The notes: a model not told the origin generated them from the letters alone. Shown: positions 47,443-59,151, numbered from the stretch's first letter. The stretch is DNA of 64,000 bases from Nematostella vectensis (GCF_932526225.1 NC_064040.1:6731181-6795180), one strand, 5' to 3'. Program-made: numbers and translations.

Positions 47443-48612
47443 ATGGGTTGCGGGGCGAGCAAAACTCTCACCACCCCCCACGGTACTGAGGAACATCTGA
47501 CTAAGAAGAGCCAGTCGGACAATGGCAACCAGTCATTTGGTGGCAACAGATCGAGGCTGACTGAGCGACAGATTAAACTTGTACAGGATACCTGGAGACT
47601 TCTTATACCTAGCCAGAAGAAGACTGCGATGATCTTTTATCTCAAGTAAGTAGAAAATGTTTTTACTCAGCCAAATGAAAACGCGCAGATTTTGTAACAG
47701 AATAATCAGATGAGACGGCTTGCACCAAACAAAATGCTGTACTATTGTTTTAGTGCAAACAACTTTTAATAAAAAAAAAAACGCTCAATTTTGGTAAAGG
47801 AATGCGAACAACCTCCGCCTTCAAGCTACCCTACGCGTCAGGGTTTTTTTTCTTGGTCCCAGGCTTTTCAAAATAGTATGCCCCGTCCGGTGCGAGCGGG
47901 GCGTACTATTGGTGGTTTTCCAAGGTACCTGCAAACAGTCTTCTAACTGCTATGATTGCATTCCAGGCTTTTTACGCTGGATCCAATCTTCAAAGAAGTC
48001 TTCTCATTCCACACGGAAAACGAGGGGCAGCTTGAACAAGACGAACGATTTCTATTCCAGAGTCGAAAGTTCATGGAGATGATCAACTCGGCAGTAGATC
48101 GCCTAAATGACATTTCTCTCTTAGTTATGATCCTGAAATCCTTGGGCGAGGTCCACTGGACCAAGTTCAAGATCAAGCCGGAATACTACGAGGTATTAGT
48201 ATGAATCCACTCACAAACCAACACGAATCTCGCAATTTTGATTGGCGCCCGTACTCACTATCTATTGAGCCATAGAAAAAATAAATTGTTCGAGTGTTGA
48301 GCTAGCGAGGAGTACGAGTTTTGTTCGAGGTTTGTTCGAGTTATCTGAGTTCGATTTAGTGGGTTCTATTGTATGTAAAAAAAGTCATCAGCTTATTGAG
48401 GCCTTTAAATATTTTCCTCCATTTTACTTCACTGTTGTGATTTTCTTATGCAGCCTGTTGGAAAAGCCTTAATATATTCAATAAGCAAAGGGCTTGGAAG
48501 CCTTTTTAATGACGAAATCGGAGAGGCCTGGCAAGCAATGTACGACCTGATGTCTGGGGCCATGATATCAGGAACAAAAGCAGTGCAGGCCAGAAGCCAA
48601 AATTCACTATAG
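47443..48612 (+). CDS. Globin-X-like membrane globin with acylation motif, 3 exons
   Basis: Exons 47443-47645, 47967-48192, 48454-48612; phases close, 195 aa. The N-terminus MGCGASK is a dual acylation signal: Gly2 for myristoylation and Cys3 for palmitoylation, as in globin X. The globin fold runs from about residue 38 (RLTERQIKLVQDTWRLL) to 185. LFTLDPIFKEVF is the C/CD region. The proximal His (F8) is His131 in LGEVHWTKFKIKPEYYE, followed by PVGKALIYSI. By family alignment the distal E7 position falls on Gln99 (LFQSRKF), not His. Globin X proteins sit on membranes and are linked to redox or nitrite chemistry rather than O2 transport (family knowledge). Confidence 0.93.
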
Positions 48613-48967
48613 CTAGGGCCATCTACTGTAGAAAAAGGAAGCTCAGGTCCAAATCAGCAACTGCAACAACAAGGGACACAGATAAAACACCGTTGCCTCG
48701 ATTATAACAACAAACACAGAAGAAGAACCTACAAAACCAAGACAATGTATATTTGTAAAAATTCTCGACATTTTTTTGTTGTTGCTGTTATTGTATGAAG
48801 TTGTATTTTTTATTTTATACACACTGCCGTAGCAAGATTTGAAATATTTGAGGGGCACAATATAAAAAAAAAAGAAAATATTGGGGGCACAGCCACGCCC
48901 CTACTGGTTATTTCCGATATATTTTTAAATATTTGGGGCACGTGCAGTGCACGTGCACCTCCAAATT

Positions 48968-49227
48968 TACACCTATTTCAATAAATTTTGTCAGTGCAAA
49001 TGGCGAATGGCAATTGGCAAATAATGGCAGTTCTAATTCCGTATCACTTTTTATGTGTATAAATTTGTAAGAATAAAGATGACAAGTAATGTAATCGCAG
49101 ACATTTTCCTACATTGAGTAGAAATTTGACGAGTTCCACTGTTCAATGATATTTTTTGATAGCAGAACTGACATTTGACAATTGGTATTTGCCATTTGCA
49201 CTAACAACATATTTTGAAATAGGTGTA
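48968..49227. mobile_element. MITE, family TACACCTATTTCAATAAACG (copy 2)
   Basis: About 260 bp, TTACACCTATTTCAATAAAT at the left and TTTTGAAATAGGTGTA at the right. Interior shares TTTATGTGTATAA and AGTAGAAATTTGACGAGTT with 21415-21658. Confidence 0.85.
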
Positions 49228-49273
49228 TATTTATCACAAAGCAAGGAGATTTTTATCTTCATCTTATTAACAT

Positions 49274-49605
49274 AGACCCGTACCCAGGGGGTGTTACGGC
49301 CAAAAGTTCACTACTTTCGGTTCTCAATAGACGTGCTATTTCTAGGCAAAACTATAAAGCATAAGCTAGATCACTCTGGTTTGTCATTAATCTATGTCAG
49401 ACTTTTTTTGTAGCCAAATCCGACAATAAACGTCCCGTGGAGATACTGCAAAGGCATAAGAAAAAAAAAAACCTTTTTATTCTTTCGGGGGTGTTCAGAT
49501 TTGTACCTCTCCTTTCCCCCGGAAAAATTAGGTCCTCTAGTTTCGGATTTCGCACCCCCCCCCCCCCCCCCCCCCTTCCAAGAAAGAATCATGGGTACGG
49601 GCCTG
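49274..49605. mobile_element. MITE, family CAGGCCCGTACCCAGG (copy 2)
   Basis: AGACCCGTACCCAGGG at the left, ATGGGTACGGGCCTG at the right, with the same internal CTCAATAGACGTGCTATTT block and a poly-C tract at 49553-49575. It lacks the first poly-G/poly-C block of copy 1. Confidence 0.85.
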
Positions 49606-50760
49606 TAATGTGTACAACAACGGCCATATCCAGACATATTTCACGGATACATGGAGGTGGCGGCAATAGGTGTTCATTATATATGAAGATAAAAATGCTC
49701 CAGGTGTAGACAGGTGGTCAGGTTTACTGCTACACTTTTATAAGACGTACCATTCCCTATGCACTACGCGAAAATCAGGGGGCGCTAAGGGATACTGCAG
49801 TCGTAACTGGTCCCCGGTTCGTCTTATACACGAAACTGCGTCTTGGGCTTCAAATATGTTTGTATCGTGCTCCTTCGCTCGAAGCGAAAAAAAAAATAAT
49901 GATTTTTTTCCTTATTTGCGCGATGAATTCTTATATACTTTCAAACCCTTTTACCTGTGACTGCGTTTCTAATAAAAAAATAAGGGTAAAAAAAATATTC
50001 ATCACAATAACAGCGACTTTGAAAAAAAACGAAAATTTTACTTAAATATTTTTCGTACTTTGCTATTAACTGTTGGCGGGATACCTGTCTCGCTGTGTAC
50101 ACAGCAGGCCCACCACTTCGTGTTGTTTTGGTTGGCGCAGTTCTCGAAGTGTTTCCTTTCTACTCTGAAAGCGCTCTCTGTTGATAGCCAAGCAGCATCA
50201 GTTTTCGGTGGGTTCATGGAGATTAGTCTACAAGATGCGACCTAAAGGCTTTCCATGGGCCTTACGGAGATCGTGAAACGTAAGTTAGAACATTGTGACA
50301 GATTGAAGCTTGTTTGTGTGATTTATGGCACTTTGCAAGCAATGTGGCTTCTCAGCGAAGCTAGATGCAAAAATATCGAGGTGCACACTCGTGGTTTTGC
50401 ATCGATTTAGATTAAGCTCGCTGCTATAGATATCAGTCCATTCCATTTAATCCCGTTGCCTATTGTGCTTTTTTGTCCATCTTCGCGTCTGGCAATTAGT
50501 ACAAAATGACTGTCATCTCGTGTTATTAGTATTCACTGATTTCTTATTCTTTCATTTCTGATTTCCTTGTTTCTTGTCAGGCCTCTCTTACTTTTGATTG
50601 AACGAACTAAAGGAAGGGGATATAATTACATTGCAATCCCGTGACATAAAAACAGCAATGCATTTGCTAGGCTCCTCAACTGAGCAATTTGATATGCCTC
50701 ATATTACATAATACATAACATATGCAGGCTCTAGACGGTTATAAGGAGCGACAAGCGGCG

Positions 50761-53700
50761 ATGGCAAACATTTGTACCGTAAGTATTTAGAGTGCAATGT
50801 AAATGTGCACCAATAATCAGTTATTCCATCCCTTGAATTAGTAAAAAGTAAAAGGTACCTAAAAAATACTAGCTAAACAGAAATAAGATGTTTTAGTGAT
50901 AAAGTACAGAACTCCCCTAACAACTTTTTTCCATCATCAATGAAAGCATAGTCTCCTTTGCAGCCATCCATGTTTGTCCAATCCAATCCTGTTTGTGGGG
51001 GGTTGAAGCGCTTTCCTGGCAAACCCAGATGGCTGCAAAGGAAGGTGATGAAACCATAGAGTTTAGTAAAAGCTTTCATAAGTGATCAGTGTTATTGATC
51101 ATGGAGGTCAAAACGAATCAACATCACTCACGGAAAATTGCTTTGGGTTCAAATCCCATATATTACAAGTGTTTGCAATAAGTGCCTTTAGAATAATGGA
51201 GTGTTTTCATTGGCTAAAATCTTGACACCATCTTGCGATAGTTGCTAACTATTAACTATTGGATCTCTGGCCAAAACAAAACAATGGCCACCAGATTTGC
51301 AAATGTGACGGACGAAGAAATAGAGGGATTTAAAGAAAATGGCATACCAAAAAAGACAAAAGAAGCAACAAAATTTTGAGTTAAACTCTTCCAAGGTCTC
51401 AAAAGTTTGTTTTTAATTTTATTTAAATTTTTTACACTAAAACTTTTGCTGTTTTGCAACAAATTGCGATAAATGTTTATATATTTTTGGTTTGGATGAA
51501 TGGTTTCAGCAGCAAACCGAATTTACAAATGAGTTTGTAAATATGACAGTGGAAAAAATGAATAAATGCCTTTCAAGGTTTTATGCTTTGGTGCGAAACG
51601 GGAGCCACTACAAAAAAAACATCGATGTTGTCAGTCAGAGCCACCCTCTACCGGTACTAAAAAGTCCAAAAAACAAGAAGTTCAGCATTCGTGACAACAA
51701 TTTATTCCATGAAGCAAACAATACACTAAATTTTTACCTGAAGCTCCTTTCAAGTACAGGCGAAATTGCAGCAACCATCCACAAAGATCCTATAACTAAA
51801 TAATCCTGGGGCAATTCTCCCTTTGGTAAGCTTCCAGAATTGTTTGTTTACCTTCAACATCAATGTTAATTACTCAAAGTGACTGTCTTTCTGTGTTTTC
51901 TCTCTTAAGTTGATTCAAGAGAGTTTTTTTGTAAGCATTATCGAGATTATTATCCTTCCAGAATTGGGGAGACTTTGCATTGAACCATGTTGTTTGAAAC
52001 TTGATCTAACTTGGCACTTGGCCTGCGCGCGCAGTGACAAGTGTATTTCATCACACGTTATAAAAATAAAATCTTTTTTTTAATCCTGGATCGTATGTTC
52101 ATTTTATATTTTTCTATTGAATAGTGACTAGTGAAATTATACTAAAACAATTAGTTTCCTCAGGCGACATGACTGTCAGCTCATAGTCCCCACCGATAGT
52201 CACATCGCCTTCGGCGACTAATTGTTAAATAGCACAAATTAAACTAACCACTAAACTAAGGTTGGTATTTTTTTAGGAATGTGGTTGTTCCTGCTCCAAA
52301 ATGCTAAGGTAGGTGTATTTAATTGAATTTGATGCACAGGATAGAATAATTCCTTCTTTCCCTGGGCTTCACATTTCTTTATATGATACACAAACACATG
52401 TTTTTTTAGCTTTAAAAGTCTTTTTGAAGCCCTTAATAAATCTTTTTTTGTGTGTGTGTGGCACAGTGATGGTGACACACTCCAGCCTGCGATGGACACA
52501 TTGTCGAGACTTAAGGAACAACTTCAAAAGAGCGAGAGTTGGGTAGCAAAATTAGAAACAGAACTCAGTGAGTTAAGGCTTGCTGGTGAGAAAAACATAA
52601 CAACAGCAATGGAGCAGCAAAAAAGGTTGGTGGCACTATGTTTGATAAGCCTACAAATTACATCCTAATATTGTGTGATTTTTTTTAAGCTGATGAATTT
52701 AAAACATACAAATATGGGAGAGGAATGGTAAACACCCAAACACAGGCGAGGGGGGCTTGGTAATGCTTTGGGAAGCTAAGTCCATTATTTAGATTCAGAA
52801 TTTATATGAGGAATCGCACTGTTTAGTGCAACCAATCAGATGCTAAGCTCTCTTTTTGAATTAATTACAAGTTCTGACAAGGGTTGCTTCCCCTTGGCCT
52901 TTCTCTTTTGTGGGTAAAATGGTTAGATAAAAAAAAAAAGGATTTCTGGGGATACACTTGGAGCTGATATGGGGCAAGTTGAAAACTGTAACAAACACCA
53001 ATTCTGTGTGTTGATTGTCCATTTGAGTTCAGAGTTTATTGTAAAGCCTCTAAAGGCCCTGTATATAAATTGAGGAACAGTTGCTTATTTGTAGAGGCTG
53101 CTCATTTTATTATTTACTTTTTTATTTTTTTTTCTCTCTCAGGCTTAAAGATAGTTATGATGAAACTGTGAAGCGCAACCAGGAACTTGAGGAGCAAGTT
53201 CTTAAAATGGTGATATAAAGTTTGTCTATGTTGATCTCCTCTAGCTAAATGCTCCGGGTCGATGGAGTGAGGAAACCCCCAATAAAAATTATGTTCTGCC
53301 CGCAAGACCGATTTTAATAAGTGTTCAGATTTAAAATGGGCGTGGAAACAACCTTTTTTTCCAATATTGGAAAATAAACTGATATACCTATACAGAAAAA
53401 TTGAGAGGATGGGGCAAGTGATGTGAACTTGTCTTCTTAGGCTGTACGCTTTTTGCTTCAGCACATGACTCCCAAGCAATTTGTGGTCACCGTACTCTTT
53501 AGCGTTGCCCATCTTCTCTTGCATGAGGAGGCTAGGTTGAGCACTTATGGCCACATCTGGATAGCAGATGGAGGTCAAATTTATGTGAGCTTCATATTTT
53601 ACAAAACAGTATAATTTGTTCTTTTTTGAAGGCTAATGGTATGTTCCTTTTTGTGTGCTGTTAATATTTTTTGTAGGCTGATGAGATGCAGGAAGAGAGA

Positions 53701-54402
53701 GAAAGGTTTGAGGAGGCGCTCAAGGTGGTTACTGAACGTCTTGTCGAGACTCGTGAGAAAATGAACAAAATGGAGACGGAAACGGTAAGGGGATTGATTG
53801 TATGGGAATTTATTGTATCAGCATTATCATTGATTGAAATCTAGGCGCATTGATTTTCACATAACTGTTTGAATTACCCACCATCAGGTAAAGAATCGCA
53901 AGGATTGTTCTCTTGTGGTCCAGCTCCTAAAATGCAACGATTCAAGAAATAAGAACTACCTCTCGGAGCAAGTTGACTCGGTAAGACGAAATAAGAAGTT
54001 TTTGTTTGACATAGTTTCAAACTATGGTCTCAGGCTGGGCCAAAGGTAGCAATGAGCTTAGTACTCCCCCTCAAACCGCGATATTTTCGATACTTGATTT
54101 ACACTTTTATAAAACTGAACGTTTTGAAATATTTGTTTTCTATTCAGTTTCCACAAGAACTTAAAAGCAAACTCCAGGACGAACTAAACCTAGAAACTTC
54201 CAACACAAGCAAACAGAGGTCGAAAAGCCACCCTCCCCCGTCACGGAACAATACGCGCACTGCAGCCAAGTCCAGAAGGCTGTTCGCGCGGAGGAGCAAG
54301 TCCGCCAGTAGCGATAATACTTCAGGTGACCCACCCAAGAGGGCGGTACTAGCGGTGTATACGGGGGCAGGGTTTGACAACACTAACCCTACTAAAATAT
54401 AG
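50761..54402 (+). CDS. BEGAIN/TJAP1-family coiled-coil protein, 7 coding exons
   Basis: Exons 50761-50778, 52277-52308, 52467-52625, 53143-53209, 53677-53784, 53888-53980, 54148-54402; phases close, 243 aa. An in-frame ATG at 50722 is an alternative start. Residues 1-16 (MANICTECGCSCSKML) are Cys-rich and could be palmitoylated. Residues 22-130 are heptad-rich coiled coil (LSRLKEQLQKSESWVAKLE, KRNQELEEQVLKM, ERFEEALKVVTERL). Then comes the family signature RKDCSLVVQLLKCN (132-145), followed by FPQELKSKLQDEL and a Ser/Arg-rich tail. In vertebrates BEGAIN binds the guanylate-kinase domain of PSD-95 and TJAP1 sits at tight junctions and Golgi. The last residues PTKI fit a class I PDZ ligand. Far shorter than vertebrate homologues (about 550-600 aa). 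AATAAA at 54899. Confidence 0.85.
50948..51047. mobile_element. Short TIR element, family TAGTCT..TTTGCAGC (copy 3)
   Basis: Left TAGTCTCCTTTGCAGCCATC; right AGATGGCTGCAAAGGAAGG, a good inverted match. About 100 bp, in intron 1 of the BEGAIN/TJAP1-like gene. The interior has a second inverted pair (TTGTCC/GGCAAAC region). Confidence 0.65.
51284..51803 (+). pseudogene. Crypton-like (DUF3504-associated) N-terminal relic
   Basis: ATG at 51284 opens MATRFANVTDEEIEGFKENG...KKTKEATKF and then hits a stop at a one-base frameshift. A second segment, 51495-51803, continues DEWFQQQTEFTNEFVNMTVE, KCLSRFYALVRN and GEIAATIHKDPITK. This resembles the N-terminal region that precedes the tyrosine-recombinase-like DUF3504 domain of Crypton-derived KIAA1958/ZMYM-like proteins. 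The recombinase domain is missing, and it sits inside intron 1 of the plus-strand BEGAIN/TJAP1-like gene. Hence a decayed fragment. Confidence 0.65.
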
Positions 54403-54898
54403 CGCCTTTAGATAGCCAGGAACCTGGAACTAGGAGCGGTCTTCTGGATTGGAGGGGACCGGAACTAGGAACGCTCCCCTGGGTTGGAGGGGGACTGAAA
54501 CTAGGAACGTTTCTCTGGGTTGGAGAAGCACAGTTAATATTAACTATGGGAGAAGGAATGAGAAGGTCCTCTGGTGTGCGTCATTTTTGGTTTATGATTT
54601 ACGGCTTGTGCGATTAAACAAATAACCTTTGATTGGCAGAGAAAGATGGAATTAAAGTTAAAGTTATTGAAAATGATGACTAAAGTTTTCAGCGATGATC
54701 ATTATGTTAAAATTAAATTAACAAAAAACAAAAACCGTTGATCAATGAATGATTTTATAGGCCCTAAGGCTCGTGTGTATTGACTAAGTATTGGCCACAT
54801 TTTCTGTTGTCAGATAGAACCATTGAGAATATAAGAAATCAACTCGAATTTTGGTTCGATCAAAATTCCAATCATAGATTGATAATTATTGTTTTCAA

Positions 54899-54904
54899 AA
54901 TAAA
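54899..54904 (+). terminator. Polyadenylation signal downstream of the BEGAIN/TJAP1-like gene
   Basis: AATAAA about 495 bp after the stop codon on the sense strand; the first canonical one I find. Confidence 0.4.
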
Positions 54905-55538
54905 GCGATAAGAAATTTTCTGGTAGATGTATCAATAACTATGAGTACTATTATTATTATGAGTACTATTATTATTATTTTATTACTGACAAAAATATTT
55001 TTGTATTTGAAATTATTTTATTGATAAAGTAAAAGTTATCTGAAATGTGTCTGATTGAGTCTTACAAAGCTACGATTTCCCCCCCGTCGACAGGCCCGCA
55101 TATTTCGCACTCTTCCAATCTGCTATTGATTGTGAGATCACATTGTTATTGTTGTTAAGGTCAAAGTTACACCTAACCGCAGATAGATCAAATCGTTGAA
55201 ACGGAATCCGCCAAACAAACCTCTGGCGCCCGGATACAGTATAAAGCGATCTACGTGTGCTCTAAACTATAGGCAACATTTATTCTCCAGTGAGTAGATC
55301 TTTCATTATTCACGTGCTTAGCTTTAATTCACACATACAATTGTCCCCCAGTCTACAATAGTTTATACACGGCGCACAATTTAAGCCATATCAGCTCATC
55401 TCTTTTTCCCCTTGGCCCATACGTATAGCGTACGGTGCGCATGGATTGGACGTCTTTAATCTTTGTCGCTTTCTTGTGCCTATTTTATCTAAATAATTCA
55501 AGTACAGGATCGCAGGCGTGCTCCCCATCTCAATACTT
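54905..55538. other. Intergenic; decayed copy of the PH ORF 3' end
   Basis: Contains an (ATT)n tract (about 54945-54980). At about 55350-55440, minus-strand sequence resembles the end of the PH ORF: ACAATAGTTTATACACGG here versus ACAATAGCTTTACACACGG at 55548. Confidence 0.45.
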
Positions 55539-55883
55539 TCAGGCTACAATAGCTTTACACACGGCGTACAATATGGCGCGCATCCACTCGTCCCGTTCGC
55601 TCTCATGTGAAGCCCCTAACACCAGTTCTGCGCCTGTTTTATCCCGAACATTCAAACAGTAGCGAGTCACAGGCGTTCTTCTCTCCTCCAGTGAAACATG
55701 AAGTTCGGTCAGCGGTATAGTTAAAATGGCGGGTTTCATGTGCGTTGCGTCCTCCTTGCGTTTGTAGCACGAGAAGCTTAGCGTGTTGACGACTACGTGG
55801 ATTCGTGTCCATATGACGAAATCCTTCCTGTGTCGTTCTCTGAATAAAGTTCCCTCCATTAGAGTAGTCTCGATGTCTTCCAT
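55539..55883 (-). CDS. Small PH-domain protein, 114 aa
   Basis: Single ORF on the minus strand, essentially one pleckstrin-homology domain. It starts with MEGTLFRERHRKDFVIW (strand 1 and the basic loop), has central strands CYKRKE...AILTIPL and CLNVRDKTGAELVLG, and ends with the C-terminal helix HESERDEWMRAILYAVCKAI with the invariant Trp (DEWMRAI). PH domains bind phosphoinositides or proteins. ATG 55883 is the first start after an in-frame stop, but about 14 open codons precede it, so a 5' exon cannot be excluded. The lack of introns while neighbours are intron-rich could mean a retrocopy. Specific family not recognised. Confidence 0.65.
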   Translation of the reverse strand: MEDIETTLMEGTLFRERHRKDFVIWTRIHVVVNTLSFSCYKRKEDATHMKPAILTIPLTELHVSLEERRTPVTRYCLNVRDKTGAELVLGASHESERDEWMRAILYAVCKAIVA

Positions 55884-56929
55884 CCGTAACTGTCCACAGA
55901 ATTTTGAATCGAATCCCGAACTCTAAACGAGCGTTTTTTTTTTTGTATTTCAAATGTTATCCTCTTGCATGTGCCTTGTACTGTACAGTTTTACTCTATA
56001 ATGCAGGGCTTCAAAATATTTAGGATACGCAAACCGAGCGATTGTTGATGGCTCTGTACACTTCAAGATCTTTTAGGCGCGTGTAACTATTTTGTTAGCG
56101 GCAAAGTACACTCCTTAATACATTTCCGGGTTAGCTGACTTAACCATTAAACCCCGCGCTTCACCCTTTTTTACTATTTCGTCTGATCCTTCGTCTGAGA
56201 GCTCAAACGATCAGTACGTGCAAAATCTGATATCAAAGCCAATATGCTTCTAGAACCACTAGTGTAACATCTGGTGTATTGGATCTAGCCCTGGGCGCGA
56301 CTGTCATCTTTGCTGATAATAAATGTCATTGTACTTTACAGAACGCTATCGATATTCAAGTAGGCATATTATTGTGGTGTGTGGAATTGGACATAAGAAT
56401 ACGGACTGGATAACTGGATTTGAAATGGGTTTTTAGATATTAAATTTGTGATCATATTTTCATATAATCTTTATGTCTTACGAGCGAAATACGTTGTGGC
56501 ATTTCTTTAATTTAACCTATCTGGTATTGCACTCTATCTATCTATCTAAATGTCAAAAAAACTATCGTTCATATTTATTTTCCTTTAGCATTATTGTCAA
56601 TGTATAAAATGGAAAAGGGGGCAGTAGAAAAATTAACAATCTCTTCTCTCTGAAAGGATGACCGAAAAAAAAATGAGTGAGTGCGGAGTAAACCAAAAGC
56701 ACAATGTATTTTGGTCTAGGGAAATGGGTCATACATATTTATCAATAGGTAATACAACAAAGTGGTAATAGTTTTCTCCTAACCTTTACTCTCAAGGGAG
56801 CTCCACCTCCTTTAAGTTGACAAAAGATGGGGTATTTTTTTCTAATAGTACAAATACAGCTCCATTACCAGTTATTCACAGCTGACTCAAGTGTGGCTGA
56901 TGCCGAACGCGTCACACAAATAGGAAGTC
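55884..56929. other. Intergenic, nothing recognised
   Basis: About 1 kb of AT-rich unique sequence between divergent genes (minus PH ORF, plus peptide gene). It may hold both promoters; no clear TATA or repeat structure identified. Confidence 0.4.
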
Positions 56930-58441
56930 ATGTACCGAAAGCTTGCCATCGCGGTCCTCCTGTGTTCTATCCTTTTCTCTGGAGGTCTGGGCTCTAATGC
57001 ATCAAAGGGTAGTGTACATATTGTACCAATTGCCTTAATTATATTTACTACGTAAACATCTTGGGCTTGATTTTAACCAAGATAGACTTTTTTTATACCA
57101 TATAGCAGCTTTAGAAAGAGGCTGTCAAGAAAAGTGACATATGTCACTTTATGCATCTTATGGCCGAATACGGATACCAGTTATCAGAAAATAAACGATG
57201 ATTAAGCTGAAAACATGTTCTTAGTGTGTACACATAAACATTGAATTGTTTAAAATAAACCCATTCGAGCAGTCAAGTATATATTAACAAACCTCTGTAA
57301 ATTGTCATAAAAGGTGACTACTTTCCGAGGATATGCTACTTTCTTAAAGTTCAGGAGGGTGGTCGAGATACCAGTAACACTGTATTTCCACTTGAAGCCA
57401 TCAAATCGGAAACAGCTTTTATTTTATACTAAACGATCAACTTTTTTTTGTCAATATTTTAGAAGTAAAGGTAACTGCTAAAAAGAAAACTGGTAAGTGG
57501 AAAACAAATTTATTTATGCCAATGATGATGCTAAGAATCGTGAAACCTTGACCTTCACTGTGCCCCGCCTCCATGCTGTTCCCTCAGTGCACCTCCACCG
57601 CTTGCGCAAGGAAACTGTCGTCAAGGGGCATGGGGGGTGGGGAGGAAGGGGGAACGCACCCTATCTTCTTGCTTGGTTGCTATAACGTTAATATCGCAGC
57701 TTCTCCTCTTCAGACTCTCCTCCGCAGCCGTCCTTAGTGTCAGTCTGAAGTCCCTTCTCCTTAGTTGGGGTAGGGAGTTTAGTTTGACGTAAACAGCTAC
57801 CAGACTTGGATCACATACAATTTTTGCTTGCTGATCATTGTTCAATCCGGTCCCCCAGGCTTCGATTAATTTTATTTTCCAGCTTTGCTTTGCTTCGATG
57901 CATACCCATCCCTTTGTCGTAAATCGGTAGCCAGGAAGGCATGCAATAATTCAGATCACCGTAGCCATGCGTTTGTGATCGACGTCTGCAGGAAAACGTG
58001 TGGTCGCTGCTAAAACAATGTGGTAAGTATCCTTGCGAGTTCTTGGAATCGTACAATACAACTCACTCGTAGTAGGCCCCGTATTTGTGGGGAAGGGGGG
58101 GGGCACGATACAGAAACCTGACAAAACATTGGATGCACAGCCACCCCTACTGGTTTTATAACTTTTGAAACTATTGCCCCGCCCCCTGGAACGTCCCTAC
58201 AACTAAAGAATTGATATGGCCATCCACGAACTTATTTTTTATTTAAATACCGTCCACCCGCGAGACGTGGCAAAGGTCTGTCGAGTCAGACTGACAAAAA
58301 TTATAGGTTTCCCTTGGTAATTCGAACTTAAATAAAAGAAAATGTCAGAACAAAATAGCTAAGGCGCTTAGTGGATGGCCTATGAAGAATGGAATTAATA
58401 TCATATTGTCAACAATACATTTTTCTTTCAGGGACATATGA
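56930..58441 (+). CDS. Putative short secreted basic peptide, 4 small exons
   Basis: Exon 1 (56930-57008) encodes a clear signal peptide, MYRKLAIAVLLCSILFSGG, likely cleaved near LGS-NAS, and ends at GT. Micro-exons with good acceptors and GTAAGT donors follow at 57463-57492 (VKVTAKKKT) and 57992-58022 (GKRVVAAKT). A last segment from 58432 adds WDI and a stop. Phases close, giving 49 aa with a mature part of about 27 residues rich in Lys. The two micro-exons encode similar V-x-A-K-K/T strings. No Cys in the mature part, so not a disulfide-rich toxin. No family recognised; the exon chain after exon 1 is tentative. Confidence 0.35.
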
Positions 58442-58630
58442 AAGCCAAGTTTCACAATTAGGCAAAAACGTACAGTGAACAGTGAAGAAACGGCAAAAAC
58501 TTGTGTATGATTATACTGCAAAATATTGAAAATTTTGGTCTTTAAAAACAACACAGGCGAAGAAAAGGGTATACCAGGTATATAAAGGAATTCAGGTCCG
58601 TAAACGGCCTCGAATTACTGTGGTAGAAAG

Positions 58631-58965
58631 CATCCCCGTACCCAGGGGGGGGGGGATGCAGGGCGTGCGAACGCACCCCCCACAACGGCCGAAGGTCCGC
58701 ATTTGGCTCTCAATAGACGTTCTATTTGTAGACAAAACGATAAAGCATAAGCTAGATCACTCTGGTATGTAGGCAAATCCAACAATAAACGTCCCGTGGA
58801 GATACTGCAAAGGCATAAAAAAAGCAATTTTTTTTTCGCGGGTGGTCAGATTTTTTTTCAGATAACGACCTCCACCGCCCCCCCCCCCCCCCCCCCCCCG
58901 AAATAATTAGGTCCGCTTTTTCGGATTTCGCATCGCCCCCAAGAAAAATCCTGGGTTCGGGCCTG
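58631..58965. mobile_element. MITE, family CAGGCCCGTACCCAGG (copy 3)
   Basis: Left CATCCCCGTACCCAGGGG, right CCTGGGTTCGGGCCTG, internal CTCAATAGACGTTCTATTTG block and poly-C. Flanks GAAAG on both sides look like a 5-bp target-site duplication. Confidence 0.85.
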
Positions 58966-59127
58966 GAAAGGACATTGGGTTGGTGGCAAAGCCATGCACC
59001 AGCCATGCACCAGCCATGCTTTTCCTTGCAATTTTAAAATAACCTTAGCATCGTGGACAGGGCCATACTACGTAGCAGAGAAGGGGATCGGGGCTCGGCC
59101 ACAATATTTTCTATTTTTGGAGCCTCT

Positions 59128-59151
59128 CCCCCCCCCCCCCCCCCCCCCCCC
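59128..59151. repeat. Poly-C tract
   Basis: Uninterrupted C run of about 24, with a C-rich neighbourhood. Similar homopolymers: 33281-33301 (C), 33839-33862 (A), 26437-26458 (T, in the transporter intron). Confidence 0.9.

Larger units (their letters stand above)
48613..50721. other. Intergenic, MITE-filled
   Basis: Contains MITEs 48968-49227 and 49274-49605. A possible 5' non-coding exon of the next gene ends at 50279 (GAAAC before GTAAGT). Otherwise no recognisable content. Confidence 0.45.

Noticed and set aside
51140-51165. tRNA-like GGTTCAAATCC box
   Set aside because: No matching A box, anticodon arm or acceptor stem around it.
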